From assembly GCA_045807125.1 (NCBI GenBank), contig JBJMHZ010000044.1, positions 1-41,866 on the forward strand: a stretch of DNA of 41,866 nt, written 5' to 3'. The notes beneath the pieces were generated by a model. It saw only the letters and a list, made by a program, of their open reading frames with translations. It was not told the DNA's origin and did no database searches. The DNA is from JBJMHZ01 sp045807125. Its GTDB lineage: Bacteria; Actinomycetota; Actinomycetes; JAWWOL01. Every line of letters starts with the position of its first letter. Position 1 is the first letter of the stretch. Positions 31,020-39,355 of this stretch are shown here, piece by piece. The translations under genes and the position numbers were made by a program.

Positions 31020-32408
31020 TCAGCCGGCGGCGGGCTGGGCGAGCGGCTCGGCCGCCGGCGCCGCCCCGGGGCGGCGCATGCCGATGTAGGCGCAGAGGGT
31101 GGCGGCGATGGCGATGCCGGCTGCCCACCAGAACACGTCGAGGCCGATGGCCGTCCACGCGGCGACGCCGATGATCGGACCGATCGCGGTCCCCGCGCCG
31201 AAGACCGTGAGCATGGCGCCGATGTAGCGACCGCGCAGCCGCGGCGGAGCGACCATGCCCGGGTAGGCGAACGTGGTGGGCGCGCCGGTGATCTCGCTGA
31301 TGGTCCACAGCACCGTGCCGGCGATGAGCAGCGCGGGAGCCAGCCCGATCGCGTAGACGGCGTAGCCGAGCGCGACGAAGCCCCAGCCGGACAGCGCGGT
31401 CACCCGCATCGGCCAGCCCTGGACGAACGTGGTCGCGTAGACCTCGCAGGTCGCGACGATGACCGCGTTGAGGCTGACGACCGCCGAGTACCACCACAGG
31501 CTCAGCCCCGACTTGACGATCGCCAGCGGCAGCGCGGCGGTGTACTGGCTGTAGACCACGCTGACCAGCAGGACCGAGGCGAGGAAGAACGCGTACCGCC
31601 AGTCGGCGAGGACCTCCCGGTAGCCCGACCGCGGCGCCGCCGCGGCCTCCGCCGCACCGGGCTCGGCTGCCTTGCCGCCCTTGGGCAGCGCGACCAGCGC
31701 GATGAGCGCGTACGCGACCGCTGCGACCGCCTCGGCCCAGAACAGCAGGTCGTAGGAGATGGCGATCAGCGCGGTGCCGATCAGCGGGGTCACCGTGGTG
31801 CCCAGGTTCATGGCCAGCCGCTGCATCGCGGTCACCATCACCAGCTGGCCGGGCGGGGTCAGCTCGGTGATGAGCGACTGCGCCGCCGGCCGGTACAGCT
31901 GCCCCACCGTCGACACGAGCAGCACGGCCACCAGCAGCGCCGCGTAGAGGTGGATGTAGAGGATCGACACGATCAGCACCGACGAGCCCAGCATGGACGC
32001 CGCGGTCGCGGTGCGCGCCGAGAGCCGGTCGGTCGCCCAGCCGCCGACGAAGCTGCCCAGCACCGCTCCCGCGCCGTACACGCCCAGCGCCACGCCGGCC
32101 TGGCGCGACGAGAACCCCTGGTGCGTCAGGAACACGACCAGGAAGATCAGCAGGAAGCCGGCCAGCCGCCCGACGAAGACCCCGGCGAGGATCGCCTTCA
32201 CCGCCCGCGGCGTCGCCCGGAACGTCGCCAGCACGCCCAGCGGGCCTGCTGCGGTGCCCTCGCCCGCCGAGGGCTGGGAGAGCGCGGAGGGCTCGGCCCG
32301 CTCGGCCCGCTCGGCGGCCTCCGCCGGCGACGGCTCGGTCGTGGCGCCGGGAGCGCCCCGTCCCGGCGGAACCGGTGTCGCCGTGGTCTCGCCCGCCATG
32401 TCACTCAT
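31020..32408 (-). CDS. MFS transporter
   Basis: 462 residues. About 60 N-terminal residues are Pro/Glu/Ala-rich and cytoplasmic, followed by 12 predicted helices. MFS motif A is GGWATDRLSARTA between helices 2 and 3; the helix 4-5 region has YRPAAQSLITELTPP. The loop between halves is Lys/Gly-rich. Drug or metabolite efflux is likely, but the substrate is unknown. It is transcribed away from the P450 gene, with ~195 bases between starts, so the two may share a regulatory region. AAGGGA precedes the ATG. Confidence 0.9.
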   Translation of the reverse strand: MSDMAGETTATPVPPGRGAPGATTEPSPAEAAERAERAEPSALSQPSAGEGTAAGPLGVLATFRATPRAVKAILAGVFVGRLAGFLLIFLVVFLTHQGFSSRQAGVALGVYGAGAVLGSFVGGWATDRLSARTATAASMLGSSVLIVSILYIHLYAALLVAVLLVSTVGQLYRPAAQSLITELTPPGQLVMVTAMQRLAMNLGTTVTPLIGTALIAISYDLLFWAEAVAAVAYALIALVALPKGGKAAEPGAAEAAAAPRSGYREVLADWRYAFFLASVLLVSVVYSQYTAALPLAIVKSGLSLWWYSAVVSLNAVIVATCEVYATTFVQGWPMRVTALSGWGFVALGYAVYAIGLAPALLIAGTVLWTISEITGAPTTFAYPGMVAPPRLRGRYIGAMLTVFGAGTAIGPIIGVAAWTAIGLDVFWWAAGIAIAATLCAYIGMRRPGAAPAAEPLAQPAAG

Positions 32409-32602
32409 CGGTGATCCCTTCGTAGAGGCGACGACCGTGCCACGCGGCCCCGCACGTTACCGAGGGACTCGTCCCCCCGCCCAGCGCCGGACCACGGCGG
32501 GAGCCGACGAGTCTCCCCCTGGCCGCTGTATCAGCGAAGAGGCATCTGCGCCTCTGCCCTGATGCGATAGCCGCAAGTCCCCCAGAACAGGGAGTCTTGA
32601 TC

Positions 32603-33829
32603 ATGGTCGTGGATTCGTCGACACCGCTGCGGAAGCTTCCCGACGATTTCATGCAGCATCCCTACGAGATCCTGGAGCTGCTCCGCACCGAGGGCCCGGC
32701 CCACCCGCTCATCTTCCCGCACGGCGCCAAGGTGTGGCTGGTCACGAAGTACGACGACGTCCGCCAGCTCCTGGGGGACCCACGGGTCAGCAAGGACGGG
32801 CGCTACATCAACCAGCTGTTCGCCCGCCACTCCGGGGTCGAGGAGCTCGAAGAGGAAGTCGTCGACGACGAGCTGGCCCAGCACATGCTGAACAGCGACC
32901 CGCCGCGGCACACCCGGCTGCGCTCGCTGGTGAGCAAGGAGTTCACCCTGCGCCGGATGGAGGCCTTCCGGCCCCGGCTCGAGGTCGTCGCCGACGAGCT
33001 GCTGGACGCGATGGACGACGGTCGCGACCCGGTCGATCTGGTCACCGGCTACACGTTGCCGCTGCCGATCATCACCATCTGCGACGTGCTCGGCATCCCG
33101 TCGAGCGACGAGGAGCTGTTCCGCCGCTGGGCGGTCGAGCTCGTGGGCGCCGGCCAGGCCCCCGGCGTGGTCGAGAACGCCACGCGGGAGGTCATGGCCT
33201 ACGCGCAGCGCAGCATCGAGGAGAAGCGCGCGCACCCCGGCGATGACATGATGAGCGCACTGATCCGCGGCAAGGAGGACGACCGGCTCACCGACGACGA
33301 GCTGGTGCAGATGTTCTTCCTGTTCACGATCGCGGGTCACGTCACGTCGATGCACACGCTCACCAACGGCATCTTCGCGCTGCTCACCCACCCTGAGGAG
33401 ATGGCCAGGCTGCGCGCGGACATGTCGCTGCTGCCCCAGGCCATCGACGAGCTGCAGCGCTTCGACGGCGGCGTCGGCGTGGCCACCTGGCGGTTCACCA
33501 AGGAGGAGGTCACCCTCTCCGACGGCACCGTCATCCCCGCCGGCGAGATCCTGGCGCTGTCGGTGCAGGCAGCGCACCGCGACGCCGAGAAGTACCCGGA
33601 GCCCAACTGCCTCGACCTCGCGCGCCGGCCGAACGGCACTCTCGGCTTCGGGCACGGCCCGCACTACTGCATCGGTGCGCCGCTCGCGCACATCCAGTCG
33701 GAGGTGGCTCTCTCCAAGCTGCTGACCAGGTTCCCCGACCTGCGGCTCGCGGGCGACCCTGACTCGCTCCCCTGGGAGAAGAGCACCCTGCTGCGCGGGC
33801 TGATCGAGCTGCCCGTCCACCTGCGCTGA
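32603..33829 (+). CDS. Cytochrome P450
   Basis: 408 residues, normal for soluble bacterial P450s. Visible elements: HTRLRSLVSKEFTLRRME (C-helix region), I-helix AGHVTS (244-249; usually AGxxTT), ExxR as ELQR (283-286), and the heme loop FGHGPHYCIGAPLA with Cys356. A typical HRDAEKYPEP segment precedes the heme loop. It binds molecular oxygen and hydroxylates a small substrate, using electrons from ferredoxins not encoded here. ATG 32603 chosen since GGGAG is nine bases upstream; a TTG two codons earlier is possible. It lies between two MFS genes, so oxidation and export of a metabolite is a reasonable guess. Confidence 0.95.
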   Translation: MVVDSSTPLRKLPDDFMQHPYEILELLRTEGPAHPLIFPHGAKVWLVTKYDDVRQLLGDPRVSKDGRYINQLFARHSGVEELEEEVVDDELAQHMLNSDPPRHTRLRSLVSKEFTLRRMEAFRPRLEVVADELLDAMDDGRDPVDLVTGYTLPLPIITICDVLGIPSSDEELFRRWAVELVGAGQAPGVVENATREVMAYAQRSIEEKRAHPGDDMMSALIRGKEDDRLTDDELVQMFFLFTIAGHVTSMHTLTNGIFALLTHPEEMARLRADMSLLPQAIDELQRFDGGVGVATWRFTKEEVTLSDGTVIPAGEILALSVQAAHRDAEKYPEPNCLDLARRPNGTLGFGHGPHYCIGAPLAHIQSEVALSKLLTRFPDLRLAGDPDSLPWEKSTLLRGLIELPVHLR

Positions 33830-33842
33830 GGAGCGACCTGCT

Positions 33843-33878
33843 CGGGGGCGTCCTGGCCGCTCGGCCGGGGCGCCCCCG
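33843..33878. terminator. Bidirectional hairpin between the P450 and MFS genes
   Basis: A 17-bp stem starting CGGGGGCG and ending CGCCCCCG with two wobble pairs and a two-base loop. It fills the 69-base gap between convergent genes. Confidence 0.65.
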
Positions 33879-33898
33879 GGCGCTCGCCCTCGGCGCCG

Positions 33899-35113
33899 CT
33901 ACGCCTCGGCGGCGGGCAGTCGCGGGACGTGCCGCAGGCCAGGGCTGAGGCTCCCCCATACGGCCAGCGCCACGCCGCAACCGGCGAAGGCGCCGACCAT
34001 CGCGCGGGCCGGCGCGCGCTCGAGGAGCGCGCCCGCGAGCAACGGTCCCAGCGGGGCGATCGCCAGTGCGATGGTCGTGCGTGCGGCCTCGGCCCGGCCG
34101 AGCAGCCGGTCCGGCGTCATGGCGATGCGATAGCCGTGCACGACGGAGTCGGTCGACGGGATCGCGAGGCCGAGCAGCGCGAGGCAGCCGGCGAGCACGT
34201 ACGCGTCCGGGCGGACGAGGAAGGCCGCGAAGCCGAGCCACGTCCACAGCTCCAGGAGCAGCACCGCACGCACCGGCAGGGCACGGCGCACCAGCGGCGA
34301 GATCAGCGACCCGACGAGCAGAGCCGCTCCGAGCGATGCCGTCAGCAGGCCGATGCCGGCCCCGGACAGCCCCTGGCGCTCCCCGACGACGACGAGGGCG
34401 AGCAGCACGCCGGGGATCAGGAAGTTGCCGACGCTGAAGACGATGGCGCAGGCGCGCAGGAACGGCTGGCGCCACTGGAAGGCGAAGCCCTCGGCGAGCT
34501 GCGCCCTGGTCGATGCCGTGGACCGCTCGCGCGGCGCCTGGAACGGCGCGCGCACGGCGAGCAGGGACGCAGTCGACAGCGCGTACGACGCCGCGTCGAC
34601 CACGAAGGGCAGCGCGCGCGCCACCGCGAACAGCGCCCCACCGAGCGGGGACCCGCCGAGCTGCACGGCGGCCTGCCGGCCGGCGACGACGCCGGACGCG
34701 GCCGGTAGCTGCTCGGCCGGGACGACGGCCCGCAGCGCCCCCGGCTGGCACGCCGCGAACAGCGCGGAGCCGCTGCCCTCCACGAAGGCGACGAGCGCCA
34801 TCAGCCACAGCGCCGCCCGGTCGAGCAGGACCACGGCGGCGAGCCCGCCCACGGCGGCCGCGCGCACGGCGTCGGCACCCACCATGAGCCACCGGCGGTT
34901 CCAGCGGTCGGCCGCGAGCCCGGCCGGCAGCGAGAGCAGCGCACGGGGCAGCATGGCGGCGAACCCCACGACGCCGGCCCCTGACGCGGAGCCGGTCATC
35001 GCCAGCACCAGCAGCGGATAGGCGATGGCCGACGACTGCGACCCGAGGCTCGAGAGCAGCTGCCCCGACTGCAGCAGCACGAAGTCCCGGTTGCGGCGCA
35101 GCGGCGAGGGCAC
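33899..35113 (-). CDS. MFS transporter (EntS-like efflux)
   Basis: 404 residues, twelve helices. Opening LRRNRDFVLLQSGQLLSSLGSQ and motif A GLAADRWNRRWLM are typical of EntS/MFS-3-type exporters of siderophores, macrolides or other metabolites. Late segments PSTDSVVHGYRIAMTPDRLLGR and GPLLAGALLE fit the same subfamily. GTG start; ribosome site weak. Convergent with the P450 gene and facing the small-ORF/sedolisin unit head to head. Confidence 0.9.
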   Translation of the reverse strand: MPSPLRRNRDFVLLQSGQLLSSLGSQSSAIAYPLLVLAMTGSASGAGVVGFAAMLPRALLSLPAGLAADRWNRRWLMVGADAVRAAAVGGLAAVVLLDRAALWLMALVAFVEGSGSALFAACQPGALRAVVPAEQLPAASGVVAGRQAAVQLGGSPLGGALFAVARALPFVVDAASYALSTASLLAVRAPFQAPRERSTASTRAQLAEGFAFQWRQPFLRACAIVFSVGNFLIPGVLLALVVVGERQGLSGAGIGLLTASLGAALLVGSLISPLVRRALPVRAVLLLELWTWLGFAAFLVRPDAYVLAGCLALLGLAIPSTDSVVHGYRIAMTPDRLLGRAEAARTTIALAIAPLGPLLAGALLERAPARAMVGAFAGCGVALAVWGSLSPGLRHVPRLPAAEA

Positions 35114-35350
35114 GCGCCGACGCTATCCGTACGACGAACCGCGCCGTGCAGTCGGTCGACGGAACGCCTGGGCGGCTTGGCCGGAGCTGCGATCGACCAC
35201 CCGGCGGGACGAAGGGCCGCCAACCGGGCAATCCCGTCTCGCCCACGACCGGCCGACCGGTCGCCCTGTATTTATCTGCCGTCCGCAAGTACTCAACTCA
35301 ATTGAGTAGGCGCAATCCGGGTCGACCCCCGTCGACCGGAGGGAGCTGCG
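35114..35350. promoter_or_regulatory. Divergent promoter region with 12-bp palindrome
   Basis: Between the MFS start and the 54-codon ORF. ACTCAATTGAGT at 35296-35307 is a perfect palindrome, set in the most AT-rich stretch (TGTATTTATC at ~35267). It lies 43 bases before the small ORF, a sensible operator position. No regulator gene is adjacent. Confidence 0.55.
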
Positions 35351-35515
35351 ATGAGCGCTGCCCGAGCGATGCAGGCCAGCCCTTTGGTCCGTGCCGACGC
35401 GGCGTCCCAGACCGGGCGGTACGTGACTGACGGGTGCGCGCGCCTCGGCCGGCGGTCCAGCCGCCCGCCGGACGGCACCGTCATCCAGGACACTCTGGCC
35501 GCGCTTGCCCCCTGA
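35351..35515 (+). CDS. Small ORF (54 residues) upstream of the sedolisin-like gene
   Basis: ATG preceded by GGAGGGAG at five bases, a very strong ribosome site. The product reads SPLVRADAASQTGRYVTDG followed by a basic segment and ends IQDTLAALAP. 'TGRYVTDG' resembles the start of short actinobacterial proteins with a YVTDG...L signature, but the usual rest is absent. No signal peptide. The sedolisin-like gene begins 53 bases later, so the two may be co-transcribed. Confidence 0.45.
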   Translation: MSAARAMQASPLVRADAASQTGRYVTDGCARLGRRSSRPPDGTVIQDTLAALAP

Positions 35516-35568
35516 CGATTCGCGCCTGCGCGCAGGCGATCCGCCTGGCTCCACTTCGAGGAGGCTGC

Positions 35569-36945
35569 ATGCCGTCCAGTTCCGCACAACGAGGCCGAGC
35601 GATCCCGGCCGTGGCCGCGCTCGGCCTGCTCGCCGCGCTGCTGGCAGCGCCCGGCGCGCGGGCCACCACAGCGGCGGCGGCCGTCCAGCGGCACGCCTCC
35701 GCGCCGGTCGCCCTCCACGCCGGTCCGAACTTCCTCAACCTGCCGGCTCCGCTGTCCACGTCCGCGTGCGAGGCCGCGTACGGCATCAGGTGCTACACGC
35801 CGGCGCAGCTGCACGTCGCCTACGACCTCAACCCGCTCTACCGGCGGCACATCGACGGCCGTGGCACCACGATCGTCGTGCCGATCCCCTTCGGCTCGCC
35901 GACCATCCGGCACGACCTCGCGGTCTTCGATCGGCAGTTCGGGCTGCCCGATCCGCCGCTGCGCGTCGTGCGGTTCGGCGACATCCCCGCGTACGACCCG
36001 ACCAGTCTCGAGCGGGTCGAGTGGGCCGCCGGGACGACCCTGGTGGTGGAGAACGCGCACGAGATCGCGCCGCAGGCCACCATCGTGATCGCTGAGACCA
36101 TGGGGACCGACGACGCGGCCACCGACGGCTTCGCCGAGATCCTGCAGGCCGAGCGATCGCTCGTCCAGGCGGGCGTCGGTGACGTGATCGCGCAGATCGA
36201 GGCCGGCGCCGAGAGCGACTTCCCCGGCGTCAGCCAGGGCGACGACGCCAGCCTGCTGGCGCTGCGGGGCACCTACCGGGACGCCGCGGCCCATCACGTG
36301 ACGGTGCTCGCCTCGGCCGGCAACGGCGGGGCCAGCAGCGGCTGGCCGTCCACCGATCCGCTGACCACGTCGGTCGGCGGCGCGGAGCTGTACCTGGACG
36401 GCGCCGGTCACCAGGTGCGTCCGCCGACCACCTGGAACGACGGGTTCGGAGCGGCCGGCGGCGGCGGGCTGTCCGCGGTCTTCGCGAGACCGTCCTACCA
36501 GGACGCCGTCCGCAACGTGGTCGGCGTGCACCGCGGCGTCCCTGACATCGCGATGGGCGCGTCGGTCGACGGCGGCGGCTGGGTCTACGCCTCGTTCGGC
36601 GGCACCGGCGGAACGGGCTGGGACATCTTCGACGCCACCGGGGAGGCGATGTCGCAGTTCGCCGGCGTCGTCGCCCTGGCCGATCAGATGGCCGGCCAGG
36701 GGCTGGGCCGGATCAACCCCGCGCTCTACCGGCTGGGCCAGCGGGCCGAGCAGGGCAAGCAGGGCAAGCACGGCACCGGCCTCGTCGACATCACCGAGGG
36801 CGACACCAGCCACGACGGAGTCATCGGGCACCAGGCCATGCCGGGCTACGACCTGGCCACCGGCTGGGGCACGATCGACGCGGCCGCCTTCGTGCCTGCG
36901 CTGGCACGCACGGCCACCCGTCACCCCGGCTGCTGCCGGCGGTAG
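35569..36945 (+). CDS. Secreted sedolisin-fold (S53) protein lacking catalytic residues
   Basis: 458 residues. Signal peptide to about ARA at 32. The S53 fold is well kept: PAQLHVAYDLNPLY, FGLPDPPLRVV, AHEIAPQATIVI, TVLASAGNGGASSGWP, SVGGAELYL, GGGLSAVFARPSYQ, GVPDIAMGAS. The C-terminal calcium site is also kept (LVDITEGD at ~406, GYDLATGWG at ~426). The catalytic positions are not: the Glu/Asp pair aligns to Gly155 and Val159 (GTTLVVENAHEIAP), the oxyanion Asp to Asn252 (AGNGG), and the nucleophile Ser of GTSxxxP to Gly358 (ATGEAMSQFAG). The protein is therefore probably not a peptidase but a binding or structural protein. No propeptide is present, which fits. GAGGAGG precedes the ATG. Confidence 0.85.
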   Translation: MPSSSAQRGRAIPAVAALGLLAALLAAPGARATTAAAAVQRHASAPVALHAGPNFLNLPAPLSTSACEAAYGIRCYTPAQLHVAYDLNPLYRRHIDGRGTTIVVPIPFGSPTIRHDLAVFDRQFGLPDPPLRVVRFGDIPAYDPTSLERVEWAAGTTLVVENAHEIAPQATIVIAETMGTDDAATDGFAEILQAERSLVQAGVGDVIAQIEAGAESDFPGVSQGDDASLLALRGTYRDAAAHHVTVLASAGNGGASSGWPSTDPLTTSVGGAELYLDGAGHQVRPPTTWNDGFGAAGGGGLSAVFARPSYQDAVRNVVGVHRGVPDIAMGASVDGGGWVYASFGGTGGTGWDIFDATGEAMSQFAGVVALADQMAGQGLGRINPALYRLGQRAEQGKQGKHGTGLVDITEGDTSHDGVIGHQAMPGYDLATGWGTIDAAAFVPALARTATRHPGCCRR

Positions 36946-36985
36946 GAGCGCGCGGGAGGGAGCGCCCCGCACCGCCGGAGCGGAC

Positions 36986-37028
36986 GACCGCCGCTGCAGC
37001 ACCCGTTCCGTGGGCTGCGGCGGCGGTC
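36986..37028. terminator. Bidirectional terminator hairpin
   Basis: 15-bp stem GACCGCCGCTGCAGC / GCTGCGGCGGCGGTC with one wobble pair and a 13-base loop, between the convergent sedolisin-like and permease genes. Confidence 0.75.
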
Positions 37029-37048
37029 CTGCCCGCCGCTCGGCGGCG

Positions 37049-38542
37049 TCAGGCTGCCCGCTCCTGCCCCCGCACCCGACCCCGGGCGAGCAGCAGGTAG
37101 CCGAGCAGGCCGATCAGCAGCGACGCGAGCACGCCGAGGTTGGCGTAGGCCCACGAGCCGGACTTGCCGCCGAGCCCGAGCGGCGAGAGCAGGTAGCCCT
37201 GCCATGTCAGCCAGGACGCGAAGGCGTTCGTGACCAGCCCCCAGCCGATCGCGGTGCCGAGCAGCACCAGGCCGACCGCGACCGGGTTCACCGAACGGTA
37301 GAGGCCGCCCGGCCGGTAGAGCTCTGCCTCGGCGTAGGGGCGGCGGCGCAGCGCCAGGTCGGCAAGGATCACCCCGCACCACGCGGCGATCGGCACGCCG
37401 AGAGTGATGAGGAAGCCCTGGAACGGGCCGATGAAGTCGCTGGCGATCCACACGATGTAGATCGTGCCGGCGATCATCAGGACGCCGTCGATGCCGGCGG
37501 CCGTCCACCGCGGCACCCGCAGCCCGAGCGTGAGCAGCGCGAGCCCCGACGAGTAGATGTCGAGCACCGCGCCGCCGATCAGCCCGAGGATCGCGACCAG
37601 CGCGAACGGCACCAGGTACCAGGTCGGCAGCAGCGTTGTCAGCGCGCCGATCGGATCGGCGCCGATCGCCGCGTTGAGCTTCTTGTCCGACCCGGCGAGC
37701 AGCAGCCCGTACACGATCAGCAGCAACGGCGCGACGCTGCCACCGAACGTCGTCCAGCCGACGACGCCCCGGCTCGACGCGGCGCGGGGCAGGTAGCGGG
37801 AGTAGTCGGCGGCCGAGTTGACCCAGCCGAGGCCGAAGCCGGTCATCGCGAAGATCAGCGCCCCGATGAACGCCTGCGCCGACCCGCCGGGGAGCCCCGA
37901 CACCGCCGACCAGGACACGTGGTGGACGGTCAGCGCGACGTAGCCGATGGTCAGGACCGCCGTCGCGATCGTGATCCAGCCCTGGAGGCGCATGATCGCG
38001 TCGAAGCCGAGGACGCCGGCTGCGACGATCACGCTGGCCACCACGAGGAACGCGATCACCTTGGTCGCGTCGCCGCTCGACCAGCCCAGCCGGTCGAACA
38101 CCGTCGCCGTCGCGAGAGTCGCCAGCGCGCAGAGCACTGTCTCCCACCCGACGCACACGACGTAGCTGAGCGCCGCCGGCAGCGCGTTGCCGCGCACCCC
38201 GAACGCCGCGCGGCTCAGCACCATCGTCGGCGCCGAGCCACGCTTGCCGGCCAGCGAGATGAAGCCGACCAGCAGGAACGACAGCGCCGTGCCGATCAGC
38301 CCGGCGATCGTCGCCTGCCAGAAGGAGATCCCGAAGCCCAGGAGGAACGACCCGTAGCTGATGCCGAGCACGGCGATGTTGGAGGCGCACCACGGCCAGA
38401 ACAGATCGCGCGGCCGTCCCTTGCGCTCGTCCTCCGCGATGACGTTGATGCCGTTGAGCTCGACCGGCATCCCGGCCGGGCCGGCGCCGGCCGGCCTCGG
38501 GCCCACCGCGGTCGATCCGGACGGCCCTGTCTGCGCTGTCAC
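37049..38542 (-). CDS. NCS1-family purine/cytosine permease
   Basis: 497 residues with twelve helices. NCS1 hallmarks: DLFWPWCASNIAVLGISYG in helix 1, RAAFGVRGNALPAALSYV, GWVNSAADYSRYLPR (helix 6 region) and the NPVAVG segment. These are sodium- or proton-coupled importers of cytosine, purines, hydantoins or thiamine precursors. GTG start with GGAGGTCG upstream. Single gene, convergent with the sedolisin-like gene and divergent from a small secreted protein. Confidence 0.93.
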   Translation of the reverse strand: MTAQTGPSGSTAVGPRPAGAGPAGMPVELNGINVIAEDERKGRPRDLFWPWCASNIAVLGISYGSFLLGFGISFWQATIAGLIGTALSFLLVGFISLAGKRGSAPTMVLSRAAFGVRGNALPAALSYVVCVGWETVLCALATLATATVFDRLGWSSGDATKVIAFLVVASVIVAAGVLGFDAIMRLQGWITIATAVLTIGYVALTVHHVSWSAVSGLPGGSAQAFIGALIFAMTGFGLGWVNSAADYSRYLPRAASSRGVVGWTTFGGSVAPLLLIVYGLLLAGSDKKLNAAIGADPIGALTTLLPTWYLVPFALVAILGLIGGAVLDIYSSGLALLTLGLRVPRWTAAGIDGVLMIAGTIYIVWIASDFIGPFQGFLITLGVPIAAWCGVILADLALRRRPYAEAELYRPGGLYRSVNPVAVGLVLLGTAIGWGLVTNAFASWLTWQGYLLSPLGLGGKSGSWAYANLGVLASLLIGLLGYLLLARGRVRGQERAA

Positions 38543-38867
38543 GACGACCTCCGCGCTGGCCCGATAGGAGCGGCGACCACCGGGCCTGCCGGGGGATCAC
38601 CGCAGCATGACAGTATCGGCGCGACCGGGCACTGTCGTGGCCCGGGGCGCGATCGGGTGACCAACCGTATCGATCACGGTGACGACGAGTTGCCGTGACG
38701 CGCACTCGAGCAATCGCGCCTGGTGAATGTGCGTCGTCATTCGGGAGCTGCCTTCCGCGCGCGACGAACGTCATCACGTCCTTCCGCAACGAGGGATTGA
38801 CCGATCGCGCGGCGGGACCTAGCTTCGTGCCCGTCCCCTCCACGCCCCCTGCCGGGAGGCGATCAGC
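38543..38867. other. 325-bp divergent intergenic region
   Basis: Between the permease start (minus) and the secreted-protein start (plus). No gene seen. Apart from the promoter noted separately it contains GATCGGGTGACC...GTATCGATCACGGTGACG, with GGTGAC repeats that could be regulatory. Nothing else recognised. Confidence 0.5.
38797..38825 (+). promoter_or_regulatory. Sigma-70-type promoter for the secreted protein
   Basis: TTGACC, 17-base spacer, TAGCTT, placing the transcription start about 35 bases before the ATG at 38868. The match to the consensus in both hexamers and the ideal spacing make this one of the clearest promoters in the window. Confidence 0.65.
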
Positions 38868-39323
38868 ATGAGGCGTCCATTCCGCAACGGCCTTATCGGC
38901 GCCGCCGCCCTCGCCACTGCGTGCGCGTGGCCGGCCTCGGCGAGCGCAGCGACACGCGTCAGCGGCACCAGCGACTATCTGTGCCGGAACGCCGACTACT
39001 CGAACATCGTGCTCATTCACGACACGTGGACGAGGATCTACACGCCCAACGCCACATTGCCCACCCACGAGATCGACGTCCTCACCAACACGGTGACCGG
39101 CCGGTCGATCACCTACGTGAGCAACTACACGACCACGTTCGACGAGTTCTTCAGCGCGACGAGCACCGGGCCCAACATCCTCGACCTGTCCGAGCCGACC
39201 GGCCTCGAGATCTACTACCTCAGAGGGCACGCCGAGCTGACTCAGGCCCCCGGCGGTTACACCGCCTCCGCCGGCGGCGACCGAGTCATCAACGTGTGCG
39301 CCCAGCTAGGGGTGTATCCCTAG
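38868..39323 (+). CDS. Secreted hypothetical protein (151 residues)
   Basis: Signal peptide RRPFRNGLIGAAALATACA with cleavage near ASA at ~27. The mature part is ~124 residues, beta-rich by composition (VSGTSDYLCR, TRIYTPNATLP, ITYVSNYTTTFDEFF) with just two Cys, one near each end, likely joined as a disulfide. No family is recognised. Ribosome site GGGAGG eight bases upstream. Tail to tail with the zincin gene, 32 bases apart. Confidence 0.8.
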   Translation: MRRPFRNGLIGAAALATACAWPASASAATRVSGTSDYLCRNADYSNIVLIHDTWTRIYTPNATLPTHEIDVLTNTVTGRSITYVSNYTTTFDEFFSATSTGPNILDLSEPTGLEIYYLRGHAELTQAPGGYTASAGGDRVINVCAQLGVYP

Positions 39324-39355
39324 CCGGGAGGTTTCGCGAATCGGCCTGCGAAAGC

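Noticed and set aside
35293..37002. A 569-codon minus-strand frame opposite the sedolisin-like gene
   Set aside because: Antisense shadow: Gly/Arg/Val/Asp-rich, crosses the terminator hairpin and the promoter palindrome; the plus-strand gene has a signal peptide and family motifs.
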